DNA of 33,543 nucleotides, from positions 1 to 33,543 of the forward strand of contig REAS01000072.1 in assembly GCA_004294495.1 (NCBI GenBank), written 5' to 3'. Made by a program: the position numbers and the translations under genes. Below are positions 9,395 to 18,591 of the stretch, piece after piece. The notes under the pieces were generated by a model. It made no database searches and was not told where the DNA came from. It was given only the letters and a program-made list of their open reading frames with translations. Within the stretch, counting starts at the first letter, position 1, and every line of letters starts with the position of its first letter. Source of the stretch: Sphingobacteriales bacterium. GTDB lineage: Bacteria; Bacteroidota; Bacteroidia; Sphingobacteriales; Sphingobacteriaceae.

Positions 9395-11721
9395 AAAGGC
9401 ATACCAATACCAAATTGTATTTGGGTGAACGAATAGGTATCGGGTTTATTAGTTACATTATTATAAGTGTTTTTAAAATCGTTTTTAGCATCCTTATCAA
9501 ACCAATATTTAGAAACCCATTGGTTTGAGCCAATAAACTGAGGGTCTTTCATTTTAAAGCCAGCATCTAACCTAAAAACAAAAAAGCTTACATCAAACCT
9601 TAGTCCTAAGCCAACGCCAATGGCAAGCTGACTCCATAATTTATTTAATTGTATTTCGCGGGCTTGGTTTAAACCCTCGTTGCGTAATTGCCAAATATTA
9701 CCATAATCAACAAAAGTTGCACCCTTAACTTTTGTACCAAAAAAATTATTTATTAATTTAAATCGATATTCAAAATTACCTTCAAACTTTATATCTCCAA
9801 GTTGATCTAGGTTTCTAAGATTATTGCGGGCAGTATCGTTTTTTAAGCTACTTCGGTTATAATTACCAGGGCCTAAAGTACGGGCTTGCCAAGCCCTAAC
9901 ACCTGTGGAGCCGCCTGCAAAAAATAGTTTTTCGAATGGTAAAGCCTTCACATTTCCATACGCAAAACCAATACCTGGGTTTAAACGAATAATTAATTGT
10001 TTTTCGCCACCTAAACTTTTGTAATATCTAAAATCAGTTTCTAGCTTAACAAATTGATAATAAGGCACACCAAATATTTTCTTTTGCCCTTCGTTATCTT
10101 GTTTTATACCTATTGCGTTGGCTATTAATGCTGTTGAGTTTCCACCAATTTCTATATTTGCTAATAAAAAAGCAAAGTTACTGTACTCGGCAAGCCTTGC
10201 AAAATTGTAGGTGTACGTATAAAAACTGCTAGATACCAATTGCGAACGTAGTGTAGTTAAAAAAAAGCGTTCGCCTTGGGCAACTAAACTATCGGCAACA
10301 GATTGTTTGATGTTTCCTAACGAGTATTGAATATTTATTGGAGTAAACGAGTGGGTTTTAAATCGGGTTTCTACCCAATCGTAGGTTAGCGTAGTAGCTA
10401 CCGTATTACGTTTATAGGTGTTGGTAAGGTTAAACGATTGGTAACTTAACCCAAACCGGGTGCGGGGTATACCGTAACGACCAATTAATGGGATGCGGAT
10501 AGGGCTAATTAAACGCGGAAAAGTAAGGCTTGTGCCTATTTGGTAATCCCGGCTAAGTACCCTATCAAAAAACTTGCCTGTTAAGTTTCTATCAAACTGA
10601 AAACCGCCCCGCAATTTAACTTCAAAAACCTCGCCACCCCCAAACGCATTTCGGTTTTGGTAGGTTAAGCCTAGGTTAAACCCAGTAATACTGGAGTTAA
10701 ATGTGTAATCACCATCTAACCTATTAAATTTACGTTTTAAAGGAGTAATGTCTAAAAAACTATTTAAACGGTTGGTACTATCGCTGGTTTTTTTAAAGTT
10801 TATATTTATACTTTTAAAAACATTAAGCTCGTTTAAACGCCTATTGGTTAGTTCTACTTTGGTAATATCATAATCAGTATTTTTTTTTATATAAATAATA
10901 TCAGCAATACGTTTTGCTTTAAAAAAATTAGATTTATCGTAAAAATAGTATTGCGAATCAATAACCGTTGTATCAATTTTATTAGGATTTATGCCTGCCG
11001 ATTGTATATTAATGTAAGTGTTATTTATGGTGTATTGTTGGTGGTTAGTGCCATCAACCGGGTTTATTATGGCAATTTCTACATTAGCTAAATTTTTATT
11101 TAAATTAGTATCAACGCTAGGCCTTACATATTGACGTAAAAAATCATAATAGCCATTAGCTTTCATCAATAAATAGATTTTCTCACGTTCGTAAACAATG
11201 CTATCTTCATCAAAACGGGCTCCGGGTGTAATTTTTGTAAAGGTATTGCGGGTATTTAGGTAAAGTGCTTTTATGGTATCGTTAGGGATTTTGAAACTTA
11301 TATCTTTAAAAACGAATGCTTTACCTTGCTTTGCGGTAAAGGTTAACGCTGCTCTTTTATTTTTAATTTTAATTTGGGATGCTACTTCGGCATTTAAAAA
11401 ACCTTTAGTTTTTAAAAATTTTTGAATTTGATTTTTAGATACTTCTATCAATGCGCTATCAACCAAATGTGGGGGTTCACCTAATTTTAACTTTCCGTTT
11501 TTACTAAAAGTATTGTAAATAAATAAATTGAAAGGAGAATTTGGTCTAACATCTAAGGCAACATAAGCAGCTGCTTGTTCTTCAAACTGTTTGTCAAATC
11601 CTTTTAATTCTAATTTTGTAATAAGCGCATCGTTTTTACCTAATTTTTTAGTAGACAGGCAACTGGTTATTAAAGCAAAAAGAATTAATATTGCAAAAGT
11701 ATAATAGTAAAATGCTTTCAA
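9391..11721 (-). CDS. BamA/TamA-type outer membrane lipoprotein (TamL-like), TTG start
   Basis: 776 aa; lipobox LITSC; POTRA-like N-half; C-terminal barrel with GGSTGVRAWQARTLGPG and FEGNFEYRFKL. Confidence 0.88.
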   Translation of the reverse strand: MKAFYYYTFAILILFALITSCLSTKKLGKNDALITKLELKGFDKQFEEQAAAYVALDVRPNSPFNLFIYNTFSKNGKLKLGEPPHLVDSALIEVSKNQIQKFLKTKGFLNAEVASQIKIKNKRAALTFTAKQGKAFVFKDISFKIPNDTIKALYLNTRNTFTKITPGARFDEDSIVYEREKIYLLMKANGYYDFLRQYVRPSVDTNLNKNLANVEIAIINPVDGTNHQQYTINNTYINIQSAGINPNKIDTTVIDSQYYFYDKSNFFKAKRIADIIYIKKNTDYDITKVELTNRRLNELNVFKSININFKKTSDSTNRLNSFLDITPLKRKFNRLDGDYTFNSSITGFNLGLTYQNRNAFGGGEVFEVKLRGGFQFDRNLTGKFFDRVLSRDYQIGTSLTFPRLISPIRIPLIGRYGIPRTRFGLSYQSFNLTNTYKRNTVATTLTYDWVETRFKTHSFTPINIQYSLGNIKQSVADSLVAQGERFFLTTLRSQLVSSSFYTYTYNFARLAEYSNFAFLLANIEIGGNSTALIANAIGIKQDNEGQKKIFGVPYYQFVKLETDFRYYKSLGGEKQLIIRLNPGIGFAYGNVKALPFEKLFFAGGSTGVRAWQARTLGPGNYNRSSLKNDTARNNLRNLDQLGDIKFEGNFEYRFKLINNFFGTKVKGATFVDYGNIWQLRNEGLNQAREIQLNKLWSQLAIGVGLGLRFDVSFFVFRLDAGFKMKDPQFIGSNQWVSKYWFDKDAKNDFKNTYNNVTNKPDTYSFTQIQFGIGMPF

Positions 11722-12461
11722 AATCTCAAATAAGTTTAGTTAATAGCCTGCAACAAAAAAAAAACCGTACAGAGTTAGGTTTATTTGTTGTTGAGGGTTT
11801 AAAATCAATATCAGAGTTTCTAAATTCTGATTATGTTATAGATACTTTATTTTTTATAAAAGATATAGCTATAAGTTTGCCAAAAATACCTCAAAATATT
11901 AAATTATTTGAAGTTAATGAACAAGAATTAAATAAAATTTCTACATTAAAAACCCCCCAAGGAATTTTAGCATTAGTAAAAATACCGCAACAAAATAACC
12001 ATAATAACTTATATAACAGTGCTAAAATACATTTAGTATTAGATGGCATACAAGATCCTGGTAATTTAGGTACCATTATACGCACTGCAAACTGGTTTGG
12101 TTATACCCATATTTTTTGCTCGCCAAACACGGTTGATGCCTATAACCCTAAAACGGTACAGGCTGCAATGGGTGCATTATCGCAAATTAAAATTATTTAC
12201 ACCCCACTTTTTGCTTTACTAAGCGAAGCAAAAATACCAGTTTACGGAGCTTTATTAAATGGGCAAAATATTTATAAAACCCAATGGCCTAGCCACGCTT
12301 TTGTTGTTTTTGGTAACGAAGGATCGGGTATTAGCCCCGAAATATTTCCTTTGATTACAAAATCCATAACCATACCCAGTTTAGGCAATACCGAAAGTTT
12401 AAACGTTGCTGTTTCGGCGGCCATTTTTTGTGCCCAAATACAAAGTTATTTGCAAAAATAA
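11712..12461 (+). CDS. TrmH/SpoU family RNA 2'-O-methyltransferase
   Basis: 249 aa from the ATG at 11712 (the ORF track start at 11691 looks too early); LDGIQDPGNLGTIIRTANWFG, VFGNEGSGIS, IPSLGNTESLNVAVSAAI knot motifs. Confidence 0.92.
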   Translation: MLSKSQISLVNSLQQKKNRTELGLFVVEGLKSISEFLNSDYVIDTLFFIKDIAISLPKIPQNIKLFEVNEQELNKISTLKTPQGILALVKIPQQNNHNNLYNSAKIHLVLDGIQDPGNLGTIIRTANWFGYTHIFCSPNTVDAYNPKTVQAAMGALSQIKIIYTPLFALLSEAKIPVYGALLNGQNIYKTQWPSHAFVVFGNEGSGISPEIFPLITKSITIPSLGNTESLNVAVSAAIFCAQIQSYLQK

Positions 12462-12462
12462 A

Positions 12463-12492
12463 TTGGCTAATCTAATAATTTTACTATTTTTG
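12463..12492 (+). promoter_or_regulatory. Bacteroidota-type promoter (TTG-N19-TATTTTTG) for tRNA-Cys
   Basis: TTG at 12463-12465, 19-bp spacer, TATTTTTG (TAnnTTTG) at 12485-12492; tRNA 5' end at 12510. Confidence 0.65.
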
Positions 12493-12509
12493 CAATCTTG
12501 AAATTAAAA

Positions 12510-12580
12510 GGTCGAGTGGCCGAGTGGCTAGGCAGAGGTCTGCAAAACCTTCTACAGCGGTTCGAATCCGCTCTCGACCT
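12510..12580 (+). tRNA. tRNA-Cys (GCA), CCA not encoded
   Basis: 71-nt cloverleaf: acceptor GGTCGAG/CTCGACC, D-stem GCC/GGC, anticodon loop CTGCAAA, T-arm AGCGG-TTCGAAT-CCGCT, discriminator T. Confidence 0.95.
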
Positions 12581-12610
12581 CAACATAAAAATATTAAAAA
12601 AACAAACACA

Positions 12611-12784
12611 ATGGCAGTAACCCGTTTAAAAAGAAAAGATAGAAGAAACAAAACTGTTTCGCGTTTAGAAGTACAATTTTTAAAAAACGCAACCAATATA
12701 GAAGTTGGTAGCCGTTCGTTAGAACCTAAACACAGCCAAGTTGTAAAAAACAACGCTATTTTAGCCGAAGTAGCTAAAGGATAA
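12611..12784 (+). CDS. small basic protein of unknown function (57 aa)
   Basis: MAVTRLKRKDRRNKTVSRLEVQFLKNATNIEVGSRSLEPKHSQVVKNNAILAEVAKG; the ORF track start at 12524 lies inside the tRNA, so 12611 is preferred. Confidence 0.75.
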   Translation: MAVTRLKRKDRRNKTVSRLEVQFLKNATNIEVGSRSLEPKHSQVVKNNAILAEVAKG

Positions 12785-12805
12785 TAGTATATTTTAATTT
12801 TTGTG

Positions 12806-12846
12806 AAAGTGCCAACTTAGCTAATTAAGCAAGGTTGGCACTTTTT
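12806..12846 (+). terminator. Rho-independent terminator
   Basis: Perfect 11-bp stem AAAGTGCCAAC/GTTGGCACTTT followed by further T residues. Confidence 0.85.
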
Positions 12847-12866
12847 GGTTTTTGGGCAAATATTTA

Positions 12867-13235
12867 TTAATATTGTTTTGTAGCTAAAAGCACCAACGTA
12901 CAAGCTTCCAAAGTTTCAATTCCGTTTTGTTGGGCAGGGGTTTCTAATTCGGGGTTTTCGGTTCCGGGGTTAAATATTATGCGTTTGGGTTGGGTAGCAA
13001 TTATATAATTGTACAGCTGGGGCTGATTTGCTGAGCCAATGTAAAGGGTTATGGTATCAATATTTTGATGGATTTTGCTTGCAGTTTCGATTTTAACGCC
13101 TGCAATTTCACCTGTTTTTATGCCAACATTAATGATTTTATGTCCGGTTTTTACCAATTGGTTTGCGGCCATATAAGCGTAACGGCTTGGGTTAGTAGTT
13201 GCTCCTAGTACAAGTGTTGTTTTGTTAGTTTCCAT
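12867..13235 (-). CDS. CoA-binding domain (YccU-type) protein
   Basis: 122 aa; TLVLGATTNPSRYAYMAANQLVKTGH, IIFNPGTENPELE. Confidence 0.85.
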   Translation of the reverse strand: METNKTTLVLGATTNPSRYAYMAANQLVKTGHKIINVGIKTGEIAGVKIETASKIHQNIDTITLYIGSANQPQLYNYIIATQPKRIIFNPGTENPELETPAQQNGIETLEACTLVLLATKQY

Positions 13236-13639
13236 TTTGGTTTTTAATAAAGTGTATTAAAATTAATTGCAAATTTTCGTTATTTATAATTTAATTTGCT
13301 TATAATAAGTAACCTAAGTTATTTTGTCTTAACAATTGCAAGCATTTAGCCGAAAGCATGTTTACCATGCCTACCTTAGAGCACCAACGCCCATTTCTAA
13401 TTAAGGCAATTAAAACAAATTTTATCAATTGAAATGATGTTATTTTAATTTATTAAACCGTATTTATTTACCACTATTTCAAATCAAATTTTATCCTTCA
13501 ACCTTCAAATTTTAAAATTTTTAGTTTGGATTAGCTGTGGGTACAATATAATATTTTACTTTTGTTTATTAATGCAAAAATAGATTACAATCCTGCGAAA
13601 GCTTATTTACTAAAAACCCGCATTAATTTTACATATTTT

Positions 13640-14245
13640 ATGAACCTAACCAACATACAGCCCGATTTTAACAAAGCCGATTTACTGCCAGTTATTATAC
13701 AACACCAACAAACTTTAGAAGTGCTAATGTTAGGTTATATGAATGTTGAGGCTTATAATAAAACAATTGCAGAGGGGAAAGTAACTTTTTTTTCACGCTC
13801 TAAAAACCGATTATGGACCAAGGGCGAAGAAAGCGGCAATTTTTTATTTGTTAAACACACTAGTATTGATTGCGACCGAGATACTATTTTAATTTCCGTA
13901 TTGCCCCAAGGCCCAACATGCCACAACGGCACACGCAGTTGTTTTGATACGGCTTATAACCAAAACTTTATTTTTGAGCTAGAAAGTATTATAAAAGATA
14001 GGTTCGAAAATCCCCGCCAAGGGTCGTATATAAATAGTTTACAGCAAAAAGGCCTAAATAAAATTGCCCAAAAAGTAGGCGAGGAGGGCGTTGAAACTGT
14101 TATTGCTGCTTTGGCCGAAACTGATGTTGATTTTGTTAATGAAGCATCTGACTTGGTATTTCACCTGTTAGTTTTGTTACAACAAAAAGGTTTTTCGTTA
14201 GAAAGTATTGCGAAAAATTTAGAAACTAGGCACAAAAGCAATTAG
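13640..14245 (+). CDS. hisIE: bifunctional phosphoribosyl-AMP cyclohydrolase / phosphoribosyl-ATP pyrophosphatase HisIE
   Basis: 201 aa from the ATG at 13640; MLGYMN, FFSRSKNRLWTKGEESGN, DCDRD, GPTCHNGTRSCF, and HisE KVGEEGVETVIAA. Confidence 0.93.
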   Translation: MNLTNIQPDFNKADLLPVIIQHQQTLEVLMLGYMNVEAYNKTIAEGKVTFFSRSKNRLWTKGEESGNFLFVKHTSIDCDRDTILISVLPQGPTCHNGTRSCFDTAYNQNFIFELESIIKDRFENPRQGSYINSLQQKGLNKIAQKVGEEGVETVIAALAETDVDFVNEASDLVFHLLVLLQQKGFSLESIAKNLETRHKSN

Positions 14246-14262
14246 CTAATTGCACATATAAA

Positions 14263-15159
14263 ATGGAAGCCATAGATTTAGTAGGACATAATAACCCAAT
14301 TTATGCTGTAGTTGCGCATCGTACCCAAAACCTTTGTTATACCGCCGGTAACGATAAAGGAATTGTGGAATGGAATATCCAAACTCAAAAATTTTCGAGA
14401 ATTTTTAAACCCGTTAACTACACCGTTTATGCTTTAGAAATTGTAAGTGAATATGGTTATTTAATAGCAGGCTGCAACAATGGGCATATTTTATTTTTTA
14501 ATTTAGAAACTGCCGAACTCCTATTTACTAAAGATGTAGCATTACCAGTTTTTTGCATAAAATATTTGAGTGAAAAAAAAGAGTTGTTGGTTGCCACCGA
14601 TACTGGTAAAATTATAATTATTAATATTGAAAATCAGGAAATAGTGCACCTTTTTGCATCGGGAAGCCAAAAAATAAGAAGTTTTGATTTTAGCTATTCT
14701 TCAAACATACTGGCTACAGCATCAAACGATAATTTTGTACGCCTTTACCAGCTAAACGATTATACTTTTATAAATAGTTTTGAAGCCCATACTATGGGTG
14801 TTGGCGCAATTGGGTTTGACCCAATCAGTCAACAAATGCTTACGGGGTCTAGAGATGCTCATTTAAAAATTTGGGATACACAAAATTGGCTTTGTAAAAC
14901 CGATATTGCTGCACATTTATTTGCCATTTATCAAATTGCCTTTCACCCATATTTACCTTTTTTTGCAACTTGCAGCAGAGATAAAAGCATAAAGATTTGG
15001 CGAAGTACCGATTATAGCTTGTACAAAAACTTAAGTTTAGATAAAGGTATTAACGGCCACCGATTATCGGTAAATCAAATTTGTTGGGATGCAAATGGAG
15101 AAAATTTAATCTCGGTAAGCGATGATAAAATGGTAAAAATTTGGCCTTTTATTGGGTAA
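14263..15159 (+). CDS. WD40 repeat protein
   Basis: 298 aa; repeated blade endings such as DAHLKIWDTQ, DKSIKIWRST, DKMVKIWPF. Confidence 0.9.
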   Translation: MEAIDLVGHNNPIYAVVAHRTQNLCYTAGNDKGIVEWNIQTQKFSRIFKPVNYTVYALEIVSEYGYLIAGCNNGHILFFNLETAELLFTKDVALPVFCIKYLSEKKELLVATDTGKIIIINIENQEIVHLFASGSQKIRSFDFSYSSNILATASNDNFVRLYQLNDYTFINSFEAHTMGVGAIGFDPISQQMLTGSRDAHLKIWDTQNWLCKTDIAAHLFAIYQIAFHPYLPFFATCSRDKSIKIWRSTDYSLYKNLSLDKGINGHRLSVNQICWDANGENLISVSDDKMVKIWPFIG

Positions 15160-15184
15160 GTTTTACTTTAGTACAAAAGTAATT

Positions 15185-15973
15185 TTACAAATACCTTTTT
15201 AAAAATTTTAACTTGTGCGAGTACTCGTTTTTTTCTTCACTAAATATCCCATAATTATCAATCTTATCTATTTTTACCCTGCCCGATGCATGAATAATTT
15301 GGTTTTTACTCAATAGCATTCCCACGTGGGTAATTTTACCTTCTTCGTTATCAAAAAAAGCTAAATCACCAAGGTTTGCAGTATCTAAAAAATCAACATT
15401 TTCCCCTTGTTGGGCTTGTTGCCATGCATCTCGGTATAATTGTATGCCTAAAACTTTAAAAACTTGCTGTGTAAAGCCCGAACAGTCTATGCCAAAATGC
15501 GTTTTACCGCCCCATAAGTAAGGAACATTTAAAAATAAGCGAGCATAATTTTCTACATTTTCAAAAAAAAATGCTTTGTTGGGTAAAATGTAATTATCGT
15601 ATTTTAAAGGATAAGATATGCCATTAAAACTTAAAATTTTTTGATTTAAAAAGTGCAAATTAGAGCCAAAAGGTAAGTAAAATTCTATTGTTTTAGTTGG
15701 GTTGTAAACTTGTGTAAATGCTTTGAAGGTTAAATTTGGCAAAGTTATGTGTAGCATTTTTGCTTCAGTTTCATGGGTTTTCTGGTGTTGATTTTTATCT
15801 ATCCATCCTTCGTAACCATCATTAGCTATTTTAATTTTTAGCCAATTATTTTCGGTTTGTATAATGCTATACAATTCGCCAAAAAGAAGTTGAGAAACCA
15901 TTTGGGCTTTGTGCGATGGATTTTCACGAAGAGGAACAACAGAGAGGTGGCAAATTTCTATAGGCAAGTTCAT
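15185..15973 (-). CDS. NlpC/P60 family peptidase with SH3-like domain
   Basis: 262 aa; IDCSGFTQQVFKVLGI, GDLAFFDNEEGKITHVGM, later ASGRV; N-terminal SH3-like segment. Confidence 0.9.
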   Translation of the reverse strand: MNLPIEICHLSVVPLRENPSHKAQMVSQLLFGELYSIIQTENNWLKIKIANDGYEGWIDKNQHQKTHETEAKMLHITLPNLTFKAFTQVYNPTKTIEFYLPFGSNLHFLNQKILSFNGISYPLKYDNYILPNKAFFFENVENYARLFLNVPYLWGGKTHFGIDCSGFTQQVFKVLGIQLYRDAWQQAQQGENVDFLDTANLGDLAFFDNEEGKITHVGMLLSKNQIIHASGRVKIDKIDNYGIFSEEKNEYSHKLKFLKRYL

Positions 15974-16056
15974 ATTGGCAAGGTTTTTGAAAAAAGATAT
16001 TTATTTAACAAATTAATAATTTAAATTTAAAGGAATAAAATTATAAACAATTAAAC

Positions 16057-16539
16057 ATGAAAGCTAATATACAATTTAATAAAATTTTGATTGCTGTTGA
16101 TGCAAGCACATATTCTTTAAAAGCCGCAGAGTATGGTATAACTTTGGCTAAAAATTTAAACGCTCAAGTTGCCTTGATACACGTTGATGAGTATCAAACG
16201 GTAGCTAATATATCGGTCGACCCTATAATGGGTGATCAAATGTTGCTTTTACCCGATTTGGAAGAAATTAAAAAAGAAAGTGCACAAAAACTTTTAAAAC
16301 AAATTATTGCGGATTTTGCCGATGGGTTAAACGTAATTCAAATTTTAAAAACTGGTGATATTAAAAAAGAAATTTTAGAAACTGCAAAAACTTGGGATGC
16401 TAAAATTATAGTTATGGGTACACATGGCCGCAAAGGTTTTGATCATTTTTTGTTAGGCTCCATGGCCGAAAGTATTACTAGAAATGCCCATTGCCCTGTT
16501 TTTATTGTTCCTAACAAAGAAGATGACGATGAAGATTAA
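16057..16539 (+). CDS. universal stress protein UspA family
   Basis: 160 aa; ILIAVDASTYSLKAAEYG, VMGTHGRKGFDHFLLGSMAESITRNAHCPVFIV. Confidence 0.95.
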   Translation: MKANIQFNKILIAVDASTYSLKAAEYGITLAKNLNAQVALIHVDEYQTVANISVDPIMGDQMLLLPDLEEIKKESAQKLLKQIIADFADGLNVIQILKTGDIKKEILETAKTWDAKIIVMGTHGRKGFDHFLLGSMAESITRNAHCPVFIVPNKEDDDED

Positions 16540-17030
16540 GGTTTTTTAAACGAAAATTTTAATTGAGATAAGTAACTAAAAATTATAATTAAAAATGTAG
16601 CTAAAACCATTGACGGGGTAGGGTACCATTTTAATATATCCACAAAAATGCTTAACAGTATGTAATTTAAAAAAATACAAACAATTACCACTAAAAAATA
16701 TCTAAATAGTTGTATTCGTTTGCGCAAATGAGAGCCGTTAAATACCACAAACATATTTAAATACAAACCAATAGGAAACGTTATTAAAAAAGCAATTAAA
16801 AATGCAGCTATATGCGAACTTATGGTTACAAAACCCAAATACAAATGTTGTTTTTTTAATATATGGTTGTAAGAAAGGTAGTACAAAATTATATTTAACG
16901 TGGTATTACCCCCACCACAGGCAGCATACCTAAAAGTTTGGTATGGCATTATTTTTTTAAAAGGTGGATAAAACCAATCTATTAAATTAATAATAAAAAG
17001 CCTAAATTTTTGATGTAAATTTATAAGCAT
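16536..17030 (-). CDS. GtrA family membrane protein
   Basis: 164 aa; FRYAACGGGNTTLNIILYYLSY and four TM segments. Confidence 0.8.
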   Translation of the reverse strand: MLINLHQKFRLFIINLIDWFYPPFKKIMPYQTFRYAACGGGNTTLNIILYYLSYNHILKKQHLYLGFVTISSHIAAFLIAFLITFPIGLYLNMFVVFNGSHLRKRIQLFRYFLVVIVCIFLNYILLSIFVDILKWYPTPSMVLATFLIIIFSYLSQLKFSFKKP

Positions 17031-17034
17031 GGCT

Positions 17035-18276
17035 TTATAAATTTTGTTTAATAACAGGGTGTGTTTTTAAACTTTTTGCAGCTAAAAATATACCTATTAA
17101 TACCAATATAGAACTTAATAAAAAGGGTGCACCCGGAAAATACACAGGTGCTTTATTGTTGGTAAAATAGGCAAATAGGTTAGTCATTACTGGTGGTGCA
17201 AAAATGGTGGTTGCGCTCATTAAGCTAGCTAAAGCACCTTGTAATTCCCCTTGTTCATTAGCAGGGGCAAAGCCGCTAATAATACTTTGCAATGCAGGGC
17301 CGGCAATACCACCCAAAGCATAAGGTACTATAAAAGCAAACATTAATAAACCGTTAGTTGCAAAAGCAAAAAGTAATAAACCTAAGCTTGATAAAAATAA
17401 ACCTATATATAAAACCTTTTCGGGGCCAAATTTAGGGATAACCCAACGTATTAAACCGCCCTGTACAATGCCTACCATTAAGCCTACAAAACCTAAGGAA
17501 TAACCTACCCAGGCTTCGTTCCACCCAAATTTTTGCATCCCGTAGTACGACCAAGTGCTTTGTATAGCATTGTTTGCAATGTACATTAAAATTAAAGTAA
17601 ATATTAAACCGCTAATGGCGGGATATTTTTTAAGCTGCATAAGCGAGCCTAAAGGGTTGGCTCGTTTTATATCAAACTTTCGTCTGTTTTCTTTGGATAA
17701 AGATTCGGGCAGTACAAAATATCCGTAAGCAAAATTTAAAAAACTAAAACCAGCAGCTGCAAAAAATGGTATTCGCGAACCAAATTGTCCTAATAAACCA
17801 CCTATTACGGGTCCTAAAATAAAGCCTAAACCAAAAGCAGCACCAATAATTCCAAAGTTTTGCGCTCTTTTTTCGGGTGTACTAATATCGGCAATATAAG
17901 CTGTTGCTGTTGTAAAGCTTGCACCTGTAATGCCAGCAATTATACGCCCAATAAATAGCCACCAAATAGATGGTGCAAAGGCTAAAAACAAATAATCGAT
18001 ACCAAAACCTAATAACGAAAACAATAAAACTGGCCTACGACCATATTGGTCGCTTAGGTTGCCTAACACAGGTGCAAAAATAAATTGGGTTAAAGCGTAA
18101 GCTAAAGTAAGCCATCCACCATACTCAGCAGCTGTACTTAAATCTCCTTTAATTAATTCTTTAATTAAGGTGGGTAAAACTGGTATAATTATTCCTAAGC
18201 CTGTTACATCTATTAAAAGGGTTATAAATATAAACCCCAATGCTGCTTTTTTAGTTTCCCCCATAATATTTTGCAA
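17035..18276 (-). CDS. MFS transporter (TetA-like drug:H+ antiporter family)
   Basis: 413 aa, 12 TM-like; [50 protein letters not shown]. Confidence 0.9.
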   Translation of the reverse strand: MQNIMGETKKAALGFIFITLLIDVTGLGIIIPVLPTLIKELIKGDLSTAAEYGGWLTLAYALTQFIFAPVLGNLSDQYGRRPVLLFSLLGFGIDYLFLAFAPSIWWLFIGRIIAGITGASFTTATAYIADISTPEKRAQNFGIIGAAFGLGFILGPVIGGLLGQFGSRIPFFAAAGFSFLNFAYGYFVLPESLSKENRRKFDIKRANPLGSLMQLKKYPAISGLIFTLILMYIANNAIQSTWSYYGMQKFGWNEAWVGYSLGFVGLMVGIVQGGLIRWVIPKFGPEKVLYIGLFLSSLGLLLFAFATNGLLMFAFIVPYALGGIAGPALQSIISGFAPANEQGELQGALASLMSATTIFAPPVMTNLFAYFTNNKAPVYFPGAPFLLSSILVLIGIFLAAKSLKTHPVIKQNL

Positions 18277-18325
18277 AAGTGCAAATTTTAAGGAGTTTTA
18301 TAAAGGTTTAGGCGTTAAAAAATTT

Positions 18326-18583
18326 GGCTCTTCGCCAAAAACAGTGGATGGACTTTTAATAATAGGATTTATTTACATTAAACAGGTGTGCGATTGGGGA
18401 CGGCCTAGCTATTATTTGGATAGGGAAGTCAATAAATTTTTTTGTAGAAACATTCATAAATCGCTAGCCAAGCAATTCGCAGCGTGTTGCAATAACATTG
18501 TTAAACCACTAAATTGGTTAACACGCCTAAAAATGCCAAATATTTCAATAAAATTATTTAACCATACATTATGGCGAAGAGCC
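18326..18583. mobile_element. 258-bp ISL3-like MITE with 8-bp target duplication
   Basis: Ends GGCTCTTCGCCA ... TGGCGAAGAGCC (12-bp perfect TIR), flanked by direct AAAAATTT at 18318-18325 and 18584-18591; no transposase ORF. Confidence 0.85.
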
Positions 18584-18591
18584 AAAAATTT

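Noticed and set aside
12524-12610. N-terminal extension of the small basic ORF
   Set aside because: Lies within tRNA-Cys and its 3' flank; internal ATG at 12611 is a better start.
13236-13560. Possible structured RNA upstream of hisIE
   Set aside because: Only weak local pairing seen (e.g. around AAAGCATGTTTACCATGC); no riboswitch or attenuator pattern I could support.
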